Assembly (NCBI RefSeq): GCF_900104695.1
Contig: NZ_FNSW01000002.1
Span: 334,745-398,744 of the forward strand
Length of the DNA: 64,000 nt
Direction of reading: 5' to 3'
From: Paenibacillus sp. GP183
GTDB lineage: Bacteria > Bacillota > Bacilli > Paenibacillales > NBRC-103111
This document shows, piece by piece, positions 55,279 to 63,799 of the stretch. Both the position numbers and the translations under genes were made by a program. Within the stretch, counting starts at the first letter, position 1; each line of letters starts with the position of its first letter. The notes beneath the pieces were generated by a model, which worked only from the letters and a program-made list of their open reading frames with translations, did not search any database and was not told where the DNA came from.

Positions 55279-56601
55279 ATGAGAAGAGAAAGCATTCCGG
55301 CAGACTGCAGTAAAACAACGTCGATGAACCCCGTGATTACCAGCATTTTTACAGCGGATCCGTCCGCCCATGTCTGGGAAGACGGCAGAGTTTATATTTA
55401 CGCCTCGCATGACGTCGATCCGGCCAGAGGCTGCGACCTGATGGACAGGTATCATGTGTTTTCGTCCAGCGACATGGTGAACTGGCGGGACGAGGGGGAG
55501 ATTCTGAGCTCAGACGAGGTGAACTGGGGCAGACCGGAAGGCGGGTTCATGTGGGCGCCAGACTGCGCGTACAAGAATGGCACCTATTATTTCTATTATC
55601 CGCATCCCAGCGGCTCCGACTGGAACGACACCTGGAAAATCGGCGTTGCGACCAGCGGCAAACCGGCGAGCGGCTTTACGGATCAGGGCTATATCCCTGG
55701 GCTTGGTGGTTTTGCCATGATCGATCCGGCGGTATTTGTGGATGAGGACAACCGTGCCTATATGTATTACGGGGGCGGCGGCAGATGTGAAGGCGGCGAG
55801 CTGAACAAGGACATGATGTCGATCAAGGGCAGCATGAAGGAAATGAAAGGGCTGGAGGACTTTCATGAAGCGGCGTGGGTGTTCAAAAGAAACGGCGTGT
55901 ACTATTTGACCTACGCGGATAATCTGGAGGGCAACAACCGCATGCGCTACGCCACCAGTGAGCATCCGCTCGGTCCTTGGACCCACCGGGGAATTTTTCT
56001 GGAGCCTTGCGGCTGTTCGACGACCCATGGCTCTGTCGCTGAATTCAAGGGACGGTGGTATTTGTTCTATCACAACCAGGAGATCTCGGGTGAAGGCACG
56101 CTGCGAAGCGTATGCATCGATGAGCTTCATTTCGATGAGGACGGCTCGATCCGGACCGTGGTGCAGACCCGGGAGGGTGTGAATCCGATTGGGGAAGCGC
56201 CCGCTCCGAATCCGCGGATGAAGGTTTACGGAGCGGCGGACTGCGTCGTCGGCGGCGGCGCGGCTGTTGAAGCCCGACAAGAAGGAAGAAGCGTCATCAC
56301 CTCCCTGCATGGAGCAGGCGCCTGCTGCCGGTTCGAGCGGGTGGACGGAGCGGCCGGCGGACGCGCGGAAATCCGGATTACTTATGCGACGACGGCGCGT
56401 CTGGCCAAACTGCGGTTGAACGTCAACGGCAGCGATTATTCCCTGGTCAATGCGCCATCGACCGGAGGGGACGACGAATTCGACGGCTGTACCGGCCTCA
56501 CGGTCAGGCTATTACAGGGCGCCGTCAACAGTATCGTCTGGAGCGGCGGTTATGGCGATATTTCGATCGCGTGCATGACGGTGATCCCGTTGGAGGACTG
56601 A
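55279..56601 (+). CDS. GH43 glycosidase with C-terminal CBM6-like domain
   Basis: The five-bladed propeller domain shows FTADPSAHVWEDGRVYIYAS (base Asp), GGFAMIDPAVFVDED (pKa-modulating Asp) and FHEAAWVFKRNGVYYLTYA (acid Glu), ending around residue 300. Residues 310-440 form a beta-sandwich like CBM6 (ITYATTARLAKLRLNVNG). CGCAGGAGG precedes the ATG. No signal peptide is seen, so it is intracellular and probably trims arabino- or xylo-oligosaccharides. Codon use is markedly GC-rich. Confidence 0.92.
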   Translation: MRRESIPADCSKTTSMNPVITSIFTADPSAHVWEDGRVYIYASHDVDPARGCDLMDRYHVFSSSDMVNWRDEGEILSSDEVNWGRPEGGFMWAPDCAYKNGTYYFYYPHPSGSDWNDTWKIGVATSGKPASGFTDQGYIPGLGGFAMIDPAVFVDEDNRAYMYYGGGGRCEGGELNKDMMSIKGSMKEMKGLEDFHEAAWVFKRNGVYYLTYADNLEGNNRMRYATSEHPLGPWTHRGIFLEPCGCSTTHGSVAEFKGRWYLFYHNQEISGEGTLRSVCIDELHFDEDGSIRTVVQTREGVNPIGEAPAPNPRMKVYGAADCVVGGGAAVEARQEGRSVITSLHGAGACCRFERVDGAAGGRAEIRITYATTARLAKLRLNVNGSDYSLVNAPSTGGDDEFDGCTGLTVRLLQGAVNSIVWSGGYGDISIACMTVIPLED

Positions 56602-57220
56602 AGCCGGAGACATTCCGGCCCGGCTATCGATCGTCCCGGCGCTCCGAGACAATAAGTGCTATCTCGCAAGGCCCGATAAGCACTGTAGGGTAGCCCTTCG
56701 ATCCGAGGCTTTCGCCTCTAACTCACTTTTTTGTTTGAACCTCCCGATTCGGCGACAGATCCGTTCAAGAATGCGCCGGTTTTTGCTTATCAGAACACGA
56801 ATCAATTGAAAAAATTACACCTTTATTCTGAACGATGCCAAATTTGCGAACCGGACGAACGATCAGCGGGATCTCTACAGCAATATAAAGCGAAGATTTT
56901 CATAGGTCCAAAACAACATTCCAATTGATGTGATGGACAGGGTAAGTAGTCTAAATATATTGTATGACTTCCTAGTATATGATATGATTTATGCAGTTAC
57001 TTACTTTTGCTCTATTTTGAGCTTGACTACGAAGATAAAAACCCTATGGGCGGTATGAATTTTTTGGATAGGTCTGCCTATTCAAAAAGAGGATACTGCG
57101 TCATAGGTTTTTTTGCGTTTGGCGCTTTCAAGTCGAAGTATCAAGGAGATTACTCTCTTTGCTTACTTCGACTTTTTATTTTATAGAGGCATTTAAAATC
57201 GATGTGCAGGAGGAGAAGCG
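56602..57220. other. Intergenic region with leader hairpins before the recombination genes
   Basis: The first half has no supported gene; a 65-codon frame from 56731 has no homology I recognise. The second half contains two structures: CCCTATG and CATAGG arms bracketing about 50 bp (57043-57114, T-rich end) and a strong terminator-like hairpin at 57130-57178. Confidence 0.45.
57130..57178 (+). terminator. Terminator or attenuator in front of the Rad52-like gene
   Basis: AAGTCGAAGTA (57130-57140) pairs perfectly with TACTTCGACTT (57164-57174), followed by TTTATT. It lies only 43 bp before the next start codon. Confidence 0.6.
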
Positions 57221-58357
57221 ATGACCCAAGTAAGCTTATTTGATCAGCTAAATGCACCATTCCCTTTTGATGCATACGCCGCTAATTATCAAGGTTATGC
57301 CTCAGTGAATCCGCAATCTACATCCGATAGGTTGAACGAAGTCTTCACCCCAATGGGATGGAGGTTGGAAACAATTGAGAATCAAGTGGACATGAAATTA
57401 TTCTCCGTCTCTATTCTTGCTATGATATCCATTAGGGATGAAAAAGGAGAATGGATCGGAAAAACTCAATTTGGTGACGCTACTATGGTTATTGAAAAAA
57501 ACGAGGAGACACCCACATCACAAGCAGTAATGGATGCCAAAAAGAAAGCAATGTCTGATGCGTTAAAAAAGTGTGCTTCCCTTCTAGGAGTAGCCTCTGA
57601 TGTCTATCAGGGTAGAATCCGAGTGGTTAAAGCAAAAGGTGACAATAGGTACTTTCCACTCCTTCAAAAGTTCAATCTTCATTCGGCAAGATTTCCAAAT
57701 GGAGTTTGCATCCTTCCTGATGATTACAAAGTTTATTATGAGGAGAAAGGGTGGAGCGGAGTTTTTGAATCTGATCTTGCATCTTTGAAGAATACCGAAG
57801 GAAAGGGTAGAGGCAACATAACCACCTCAAATCCAGAATCACCTTCCAAGACAGCTGAGAAGGAAAAAGTAATTGATCCAAATGCAGCCTTAAAAGAGAA
57901 ATATCAGAAGGGACAAGGCAGCTTAGATGGCTTCGATGAATGGTTTAAGAAGATGCAAGAAAAACGCATGCCATTCTCACAAATGGACTATGTTCTTCAG
58001 GATGCTATTAATAAGAAGACCGAGAAAGCGAAACAGGATGCTGATTCTCAAAAGTCAACTGATGAGAAGAAAACAGTCACAGCGTCTCCCTCAGGTGAAA
58101 CTGAAGGTAACAATAGCCCGGATACAGCTAATGCTGTATTTGAATTATCGGACTTAGAAGCCCTGGGTGACGTAGAATCTCCTTATCTCAAAATGGTGTT
58201 TAAGCATAAGGGAATTCCTACTGAAGTTTTCGCATGCGGATCTGAAATGATTGAAGAAGTTGAAAAATTGAACTTGACCGAGGGTAGTAGATGCCACATT
58301 TTAACCCGTGAAGCAAAAGGGAAGAATGTTCTGCGTCAAATCCGAAAGGCAAGCTAA
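57221..58357 (+). CDS. Rad52/Rad22-type single-strand annealing protein
   Basis: The N-terminal about 150 residues follow the Rad52_Rad22 pattern: YASVNPQSTSDRLNEVFTPM, then ETPTSQAVMDAKKKAMSDAL and KKCASLLGVASDVYQGR. A low-complexity charged linker and a small C-terminal OB-like domain (KHKGIPTEVFACGSEMIEEV) follow. Such proteins anneal complementary strands in phage and plasmid recombination. CAGGAGGAG precedes the ATG. SSB is next, making a typical recombination pair. Confidence 0.82.
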   Translation: MTQVSLFDQLNAPFPFDAYAANYQGYASVNPQSTSDRLNEVFTPMGWRLETIENQVDMKLFSVSILAMISIRDEKGEWIGKTQFGDATMVIEKNEETPTSQAVMDAKKKAMSDALKKCASLLGVASDVYQGRIRVVKAKGDNRYFPLLQKFNLHSARFPNGVCILPDDYKVYYEEKGWSGVFESDLASLKNTEGKGRGNITTSNPESPSKTAEKEKVIDPNAALKEKYQKGQGSLDGFDEWFKKMQEKRMPFSQMDYVLQDAINKKTEKAKQDADSQKSTDEKKTVTASPSGETEGNNSPDTANAVFELSDLEALGDVESPYLKMVFKHKGIPTEVFACGSEMIEEVEKLNLTEGSRCHILTREAKGKNVLRQIRKAS

Positions 58358-58432
58358 AAATGACATAAACAATGCCCCATAAGCCGTTATCTCAAAGGTA
58401 TCGCAGGGGCTTAACTATGAGGAGGATTTTAT

Positions 58433-58879
58433 ATGTTGAATCGTGTCATACTTATCGGGCGGTTGACCAAAGATCCAGAGCTTCGGTACACTCCGGCAGG
58501 AGTAGCGGTTACTCAATTTACACTTGCTGTAGATCGTCCTTTCACCAGTTCGCAATCAAAAGAGCGGGAAGCCGACTTTATCAATATTGTTACGTGGAGG
58601 CAGTTAGCCGAGACGTGTGCGAACTATTTGCGTAAAGGCAGACTAACAGCAGTTGAAGGCCGCCTTCAGATTCGTAATTATGACAACAACGAGGGCCGCA
58701 AGGTCTATGTTACTGAAGTTGTTGCCGATAATGTGCGCTTCCTTGAATCAAGCGGATCTACCAACCGTGAATCGGAAGCAGGTACAAGTTCCGGAAATGG
58801 GAGATCGAGTGAACAACAAGATCCTTTTATTGATGACGGAAAACCGATAGATATTTCTGACGATGATTTGCCTTTTTAG
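58433..58879 (+). CDS. ssb: Single-stranded DNA-binding protein
   Basis: The OB fold starts [20 protein letters not shown] and contains [15 protein letters not shown] and [15 protein letters not shown] short Ser/Gly linker leads to the acidic tip ISDDDLPF, which recruits partner proteins. GAGGAGG-type site precedes the ATG. Length 148 aa, within range for accessory SSBs. Placed 75 bp after the annealing protein gene. Confidence 0.95.
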   Translation: MLNRVILIGRLTKDPELRYTPAGVAVTQFTLAVDRPFTSSQSKEREADFINIVTWRQLAETCANYLRKGRLTAVEGRLQIRNYDNNEGRKVYVTEVVADNVRFLESSGSTNRESEAGTSSGNGRSSEQQDPFIDDGKPIDISDDDLPF

Positions 58880-58964
58880 AATAATTAATTATTCCCTAAA
58901 AGTACGTAATGAAATTAGATTAACTGTCCCTTAATCAAAAGGGACTGATAGGAGTCTGATATCG

Positions 58965-59528
58965 ATGCGAGCGAAGGAAGCCACAGCAATATCCAGTGTA
59001 TTTAAGGTTACGGTCAAACTCAAGAATGGGAAAAATTTTTCAGCTAAGTGCTGCAGCGAGTGCATGAATACCGATGTAGCCAACACCATCATTTCGATGG
59101 AGGGGCCAATAAGTGGTAAATGCCAACTATGTCCGCCCACTATACCGAAAAGTGTGTATGAAACTGTTTTTGATCGGTTAGACCGGCTTACAGGAGGGAT
59201 CATTGAATTCATCAGAACGGAACAATCTCGTAAGATGCACTCATCGGGTTTTATGGACTTGACCATTGAATCATTAGGTAACGGTAGAATTTCTCTAACC
59301 CATTACTATAAACAAAATGGTGATCTCGTTCCTGATCCTGATATGGAGATTCTGATTCATTCGGATATAAGGATGGCAGAAGCATTATCTTATCAAGATT
59401 CCTTTGGGTACCAAACGGTGTATCTTGACGGTACTCGCCAGCAGTTTTATCCAAAGAGGAAGAATGAACTGAATCGGTTTTTGAATACGTGGTTGATTAC
59501 CCTTAAGAAGAATGGATTTTACTCTTAG
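58965..59528 (+). CDS. Hypothetical protein with Cys-rich N-terminus (DUF6908-like)
   Basis: Residues 29-56 carry KCCSEC and KCQLCPP, a probable zinc-binding pair. The rest reads SSGFMDLTIESLGNGRISLT, HYYKQNGDLVPDPDMEILIH and NELNRFLNTWLITLKKNG, which resembles DUF6908 proteins found in phage-like regions. No activity can be assigned. It is in the same direction as ssb and could share its transcript. Confidence 0.55.
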   Translation: MRAKEATAISSVFKVTVKLKNGKNFSAKCCSECMNTDVANTIISMEGPISGKCQLCPPTIPKSVYETVFDRLDRLTGGIIEFIRTEQSRKMHSSGFMDLTIESLGNGRISLTHYYKQNGDLVPDPDMEILIHSDIRMAEALSYQDSFGYQTVYLDGTRQQFYPKRKNELNRFLNTWLITLKKNGFYS

Positions 59529-59598
59529 AACTTGATCCTGAGTGACTGAGTAGAAATCAAATAACGAAACTCTCCAAATTGAAATTTCCCTTCCTAGT

Positions 59599-59631
59599 GG
59601 GGATTGTTGAATTATTCACATTCAACTCCCC
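59599..59631 (+). promoter_or_regulatory. Leader hairpin before the 278-aa gene
   Basis: GGGGATTGTTGAAT (59599-59612) pairs with ATTCAACTCCCC (59620-59631) with a small bulge, 43 bp before the start. It may act as terminator or RNA stabiliser. Confidence 0.4.
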
Positions 59632-59673
59632 CAAATACTAGGCGGGGAGTTTACATTTTGAGGAGGAAATACG

Positions 59674-60510
59674 ATGAGCATAAAAAAGAAGATCCTTGTC
59701 CGAGGTGCAGCTAAAATTATGGAAGGCCTTTTTAAAAAAGGTCATTATCAAGAGATGAAACGGATCGACTCAAAAATTGATTATATCAAGGATAGGGTAA
59801 GACAATTCCAAGACGAATACGGCCACAAAAGAAGAAATTATTCAGGGGTGATTGGCAAATTTGTTTCTTGTAACGTCTACGAAAAAGACCATGAGGGCAT
59901 GAACGAGTATCTTAATGATATTGGCTTATTACCTCTCGTCGCTTCAATAGACTCAACACGTTTAAAAGACTCTCCAGAGGATCTAGACCAGGCTAACCCG
60001 TTTATCATTCCAGGAAAACCGTATGTAAGATTCTCCCCGAATTTAGCTGGAAGGGTTGCTGAACAAGATTATTCCTTTTTGAGTGAGGAAGATCCGGACC
60101 GTCTTGTTAAGTTATGGAGAGAGGACAGGAAATTCCTAGACACATTAGTTAAAGGGTACGATGCAGCTAAAGAGGAGATGATGAGAAGCCGTCTCTTAAA
60201 GAAAGAACGCAAACTCTCCTGTAATTTTGGTTCTGTATCGTTGCTCGAGGGAAAGCCGTCCTATGATGCGGAATCCATCTACCGAGAGCTGGGTGATCAA
60301 TTTCTCCTGAAATATGGGAAGGTTGATATGCTGCAACTAGACGAGTATATGGCCATGGGCTTTTTAAAGAAGAAAGAGTTAGATCAATTCCGTAAAATTG
60401 TAGACGTCAGGTTAAAGTTTGTACTAATTGAGCAAGAAGCGGAAGCAAAGTTATACGATTTTTTCCAAAGAAATTTACAGCGGCTATCTAGAATCTATCG
60501 CGTAGGTTAG
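59674..60510 (+). CDS. Unrecognised 278-aa charged helical protein
   Basis: GAGGAGG precedes the ATG. The product begins MSIKKKILVRGAAKIMEGLF, is rich in Lys, Glu and Arg, and is predominantly helical, with a basic N-terminus and no membrane helix. A possible nucleic-acid or structural role could be imagined from its place in a recombination-gene run, but nothing in the sequence shows it. Confidence 0.55.
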   Translation: MSIKKKILVRGAAKIMEGLFKKGHYQEMKRIDSKIDYIKDRVRQFQDEYGHKRRNYSGVIGKFVSCNVYEKDHEGMNEYLNDIGLLPLVASIDSTRLKDSPEDLDQANPFIIPGKPYVRFSPNLAGRVAEQDYSFLSEEDPDRLVKLWREDRKFLDTLVKGYDAAKEEMMRSRLLKKERKLSCNFGSVSLLEGKPSYDAESIYRELGDQFLLKYGKVDMLQLDEYMAMGFLKKKELDQFRKIVDVRLKFVLIEQEAEAKLYDFFQRNLQRLSRIYRVG

Positions 60511-60539
60511 GGTGTTGTGATACAATAAAACTGCCCATG

Positions 60540-60569
60540 ACAACCTGCACGATAAAGGGTGAAGGTTGT
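60540..60569 (+). promoter_or_regulatory. Hairpin covering a ribosome binding site
   Basis: ACAACCT (60540-60546) pairs with AGGTTGT (60563-60569). The right arm contains the AAGG Shine-Dalgarno of the GTG start at 60578, so translation may be gated. Confidence 0.35.
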
Positions 60570-60577
60570 GATTCCAA

Positions 60578-60799
60578 GTGTTATTTATTTTATTTAATGA
60601 ATCTCCTGTCATGTTGGGACTGCGCCATTATAAGCAAGAGGGCCCGTTCTTTATCATTAAGATGAGACGAAGCACTGGTGATATGATTAGTTACCACCGT
60701 GTCGATAAACTCCCTGCTAATTGGTCAGAAACATTCATCGCGGAAATGAAGGAACTTGCTGATAGGTTTTATGTTAACAGCGACAGAAGAATTAATTAG
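60578..60799 (+). CDS. Small hypothetical protein (73 aa)
   Basis: GTG start after GAAGGTTGTG. The product (VMLGLRHYKQEGPFFIIKMR) is a small basic protein of unknown family, ending before a strong terminator. It closes the run of genes that starts with the annealing protein. Confidence 0.5.
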   Translation: MLFILFNESPVMLGLRHYKQEGPFFIIKMRRSTGDMISYHRVDKLPANWSETFIAEMKELADRFYVNSDRRIN

Positions 60800-60802
60800 A
60801 AC

Positions 60803-60843
60803 AAGGCCACTGCATCCAAAAGGATGATTGTGGCCTTTCTTTT
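60803..60843 (+). terminator. Strong intrinsic terminator
   Basis: AAGGCCAC (60803-60810) pairs with GTGGCCTT (60830-60837), with inner CATCC/GGATG pairing and a TTTCTTTTT tail. Confidence 0.8.
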
Positions 60844-60944
60844 TATTACACTTATAAGGAAGATGGGAGTTCAATCATATCGTCGACGATAGTTTCTCAA
60901 ACCTCCTTATTCTTGTAAGTTCGCTTCAAATTATCCCATCCTAA

Positions 60945-61075
60945 TAAAGTTCCTAGAACGTGACATGCTCCCATGCCTAAAGGCAGGGGCTTCTCAGATC
61001 ATCGGGGATCGTAACCTTTCCCCTCCTTGGAGGCTCTATCCAAGCCTAGTCTTTTTTAGGTTACGATACGTTTTT
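60945..61075 (-). ncRNA. Candidate omega RNA region of TnpB
   Basis: The 3' end of tnpB and the right end of the element are where TnpB guide RNAs are made in this family. The region contains several stems (GCCT/AGGC; GGAGGCTC region). Inferred from position, not shown directly. Confidence 0.35.
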
Positions 61076-62146
61076 CAAAGCTAGGTTTAGTATGTTAATC
61101 GCCGCATTTACGTCCCGATCTGCAACGTATCCGCAAGAACATTGATGCGTTCGTTCGGATAGTGTTTTTTTGACGATTTCACCACAGTTGGAGCATTGTT
61201 GAGATGTGTTGTATGGATTCACTTGCACCACTTGACGACCGGCACTTTCAGCCTTGTACATCACGAATTGTACGAGTTGCTGCCATCCTGCATCAACAAT
61301 GCTTTTTGCAAGATGATGGTTCTTAACCAACCCTAATACGTTTAAATCTTCAAAAGCAATCAATTGGTACTGGTTTACGAGTTTACGAGAAACTTTGTGC
61401 GCATGATCTTTTCGCTGATTGGCTACATGCTCATGCAATTTCGCCAATTGATGTACAGCTTTGCTTCTACGTTTCGAACCTTTTTTCTTTTTGGATACGG
61501 CACGTTGTAGATGTTTCAATCGTTGTTCACTTAGACGAAGATATTTGGGTGATTCTATCGGTTCTCCTTCAGATGGTATTGCAAGGTGTTTGAGTCCTAA
61601 GTCTATACCAACCTTCATGTTTGTTATAGGCAAAGGTTTGGCTTCAACTTCACACGAAAAACAAGCATAGTATTTTCCGTTTTTGATAATGATGGAACAG
61701 GTTTTCATCTTGCCTTGCAGTTCTCGATGTAGTTTTATTTTCACTTCACCGATCTTGGATAGCTTTATTTTATTGCCATGGATTGTGTACCCGCCTTGCG
61801 GATAGGTAAACGAATCGTACCTCGATTGTGGTTTGAAACGTGGGAACCCTGGAGTCTCGGCTTGCTTCACTCGTCTAAAAAATGCTTGATACGCCTTATC
61901 CAATCGTTTCGCAACATCCTGTAACACTTGCGAATGCACTTGCTTTAATGCCGGAATGTGTTGTTTACGCTCGTTGAACGTGTTTGCTTGATCGTAGTAG
62001 TTCGGTGTTTTCCCTTCTTGTTTGTAGGCAAGAATACGTTCCTCTAGTAACCGGTTATACAACAAACGGCAGCGTTCAAGAGTAAATTGTATCTTCTGTT
62101 TTTGCTCTTTTGTTGGGTATATTCGGTATTTGTAGGCAACAAGCAA
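61061..62146 (-). CDS. tnpB: TnpB RNA-guided nuclease (IS200/IS605 OrfB)
   Basis: The RuvC-like site is complete: VGIDLGLKHLA (Asp), IAFEDLNV (Glu) and DRDVNAAINIL (Asp). The zinc finger CSNCG...CSCG lies between the last two. The N-terminal wedge region starts MLVAYKYRIYPTKEQKQKIQ. Length 361 aa is typical and the frame is intact. Its start is 2 bp after the tnpA stop, so it is coupled to it. Confidence 0.95.
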   Translation of the reverse strand: MLVAYKYRIYPTKEQKQKIQFTLERCRLLYNRLLEERILAYKQEGKTPNYYDQANTFNERKQHIPALKQVHSQVLQDVAKRLDKAYQAFFRRVKQAETPGFPRFKPQSRYDSFTYPQGGYTIHGNKIKLSKIGEVKIKLHRELQGKMKTCSIIIKNGKYYACFSCEVEAKPLPITNMKVGIDLGLKHLAIPSEGEPIESPKYLRLSEQRLKHLQRAVSKKKKGSKRRSKAVHQLAKLHEHVANQRKDHAHKVSRKLVNQYQLIAFEDLNVLGLVKNHHLAKSIVDAGWQQLVQFVMYKAESAGRQVVQVNPYNTSQQCSNCGEIVKKTLSERTHQCSCGYVADRDVNAAINILNLALKNVS

Positions 62147-62148
62147 TA

Positions 62149-62560
62149 CTATTCACCTCGTTCTTTTTGGCTTTCAATATATTTTTTGATTACATCCAGT
62201 TGAACTGTACCTACGGTTGCAACAAAATACGAGTTTGTCCATAGGGAAGGGAGTCTACTTTTTAGATGGTTAAACTCTAGTCTTAGCACTCTTGACGTGT
62301 ACCCTTTCAAATGTTTCACTACTTTGTGGATTCCAAACTGTGGATCGCATTTGATGAGCAAATGAACATGATCGGGCATGATTTCCATTTCAACGATTTC
62401 TGTGTTTAACGCTTTAGACTTCTCTAAAAACAAACTTTTTAGCCTTGTATCAATTGGTTCTTTGAGTACCTTTTTTTCGATACTTAGGACAAAAAACAAC
62501 ATGATATTTACAATCAAAAACGATATTATGATTACTTTCTGCTTTTCTACTCAATGTCAT
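62149..62560 (-). pseudogene. tnpA: TnpA Y1 transposase, frameshifted at an A7 run
   Basis: AGGTGATG site and ATG at 62560 open MTLSRKAESNHNIVFDCKYH followed by VVFCPKYRKK. At an A7 run the frame then shifts; with six A it would continue VLKEPIDTRLKSLF. Downstream the HUH motif HVHLLI and catalytic Tyr in KKYIESQ are intact. As written the protein cannot be made in one frame. Confidence 0.85.
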
Positions 62561-62859
62561 CACCTACAGTAAATTGTACCACAAATGGTTAGTTTAATGT
62601 AGTTTATCTAACATGTTTTAAAGAGAGAATTTAAGAATTTTGCTCTTAACATCCCTAAAGGGATGCAGAGCAAATTGCCTTATATCCCCATGGCTAAAGC
62701 AAGGGGTTTTATGGCGAATTTGATAAATAAAATCGGAACTTAGCCCACACACACTCTTTTTTAATGTTAGAATTGGATATAATGAATTAATGTTGGATTA
62801 TATAATTGTAAGTAATGATAAAATTTTCTTAGTGAGATAAAAAGAAAGGAATGAAAGAG

Positions 62860-63111
62860 ATGGATCATATTATAAAAACAGAAAGCGAAATTCGTTCAAA
62901 GTATCAGATAACTATTCCGGAAGAAATTCGAAGTAAAGCAAAATTGAATATTGGTGACAAGTTGATTTGGCAGTATGACGATGTAAGATCAGAAATCATT
63001 GTTATGCCAAAACCAAAATCCTTCTCCGACAAGTTATGGGGGCTTGGTAAAAATCAGTGGGAAAATGAACCCGCGGATGACTATGTCAAGAAGGAGAGAG
63101 AAAGTTGGTAA
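62860..63111 (+). CDS. AbrB/MazE-type antitoxin
   Basis: Swapped-hairpin AbrB-type DNA-binding N-terminus (IRSKYQITIPEEIRSKAKLN, then GDKLIW) and an acidic C-terminal tail that would bind the toxin. An ATG at 62851 is in frame, but AAGGA spacing fits 62860. It overlaps the PIN gene by 7 bp, the normal arrangement of a toxin-antitoxin operon, and probably represses its own promoter. Confidence 0.85.
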   Translation: MDHIIKTESEIRSKYQITIPEEIRSKAKLNIGDKLIWQYDDVRSEIIVMPKPKSFSDKLWGLGKNQWENEPADDYVKKERESW

Positions 63112-63545
63112 AATCAACATTGCTTACCGGAATAAAAAATGTAGCGATAGATACGAATTTGTTCATTTATGTTTTCGAACAATCTCCCGAGTTTGGTGAG
63201 AAGGCCAAAGCCATTTTGGAGCAAGTGGAAGATGGTATATATTCAGCGGTAGCCTCTGCGGTTTCACTAACAGAAATTTTGGTCAAACCCATTCGAGAGG
63301 GTAACTCGAATCTCGAAAAACAATATAAGCTTCTCTTTACTCATTTTCCAAACTTGAATATTATTCCTGTTGATAATTCTGTTGCTGAACGTGCTGCTTA
63401 CTTACGGGGGATCTATGGACTTAAAACTCCGGATGCATTAATTGTAGCTAGCGCCATTGCGGCGGGTGCTGAATTGTTTATTACGAATGATTTACGTTTG
63501 GAGCAAGTGAAAGAAATAAAATGTGTTGCTTTGAGCCAAATTTAA
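63105..63545 (+). CDS. PIN-domain toxin (VapC-like)
   Basis: Four acidic positions of PIN ribonucleases are present: Asp in VAIDTNLFIY, Glu in LTEILVKP, Asp in LKTPDALIVA and Asp in FITNDLRL. TTG start inside the antitoxin stop region, after AAGGAGAG. Predicted to cut RNA and stop growth when the antitoxin is lost. Confidence 0.88.
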   Translation: MVKSTLLTGIKNVAIDTNLFIYVFEQSPEFGEKAKAILEQVEDGIYSAVASAVSLTEILVKPIREGNSNLEKQYKLLFTHFPNLNIIPVDNSVAERAAYLRGIYGLKTPDALIVASAIAAGAELFITNDLRLEQVKEIKCVALSQI

Positions 63546-63548
63546 GCT

Positions 63549-63799
63549 GTGAGTGTTAATAGTTTTTTAGTTACCCTTTTGAGGTTTGAAATGGGGGAAT
63601 GGATTCCCGTTGTATCAAATGGTTTTCCTCCAATCCCATTGAGCATCATTAGGGTGTTGTTCCTCCTGCTGTGTATTTCCGGATCGTTCATCCTTGGCAT
63701 ATTGTTCTATTGGCTTACCCATGATTCAATTCCGTTATGGGTTTGGTCTGTGCTAGGGATTGGATTTTGTGGTGCATTCACTACTGGTTCTTTGGAAGT
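63549..63799 (+). CDS. Short hydrophobic frame, doubtful gene
   Basis: The frame after the toxin gene encodes two or three hydrophobic helices (IIRVLFLLLCISGSFILGIL, WVWSVLGIGFCGAF). No convincing ribosome binding site precedes the GTG at 63549. From about 63800 the frame runs across a multicopper oxidase remnant in another frame, so any real protein is truncated. Confidence 0.3.

Larger units (their letters stand above)
60940..62745 (-). mobile_element. IS200/IS605-family element
   Basis: tnpA and tnpB lie head to tail on the minus strand. The two ends carry related subterminal stem-loops: CATGCCTAAAGGCAGGGGCTT at the right end (near 60972) and CATGGCTAAAGCAAGGGGTT at the left end (near 62690), plus a long hairpin TTGCTCT...AGAGCAA around CATCCC/GGGATG (62640-62673). 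Exact cleavage sites cannot be fixed by eye. Confidence 0.8.

Noticed and set aside
55510..56310. A 266-codon minus-strand open frame
   Set aside because: Antisense to the GH43 gene with its catalytic motifs; composition reflects the opposite strand.
56731..56928. A 65-codon plus-strand frame
   Set aside because: No ribosome binding site and no recognisable sequence; likely chance in an intergenic stretch.
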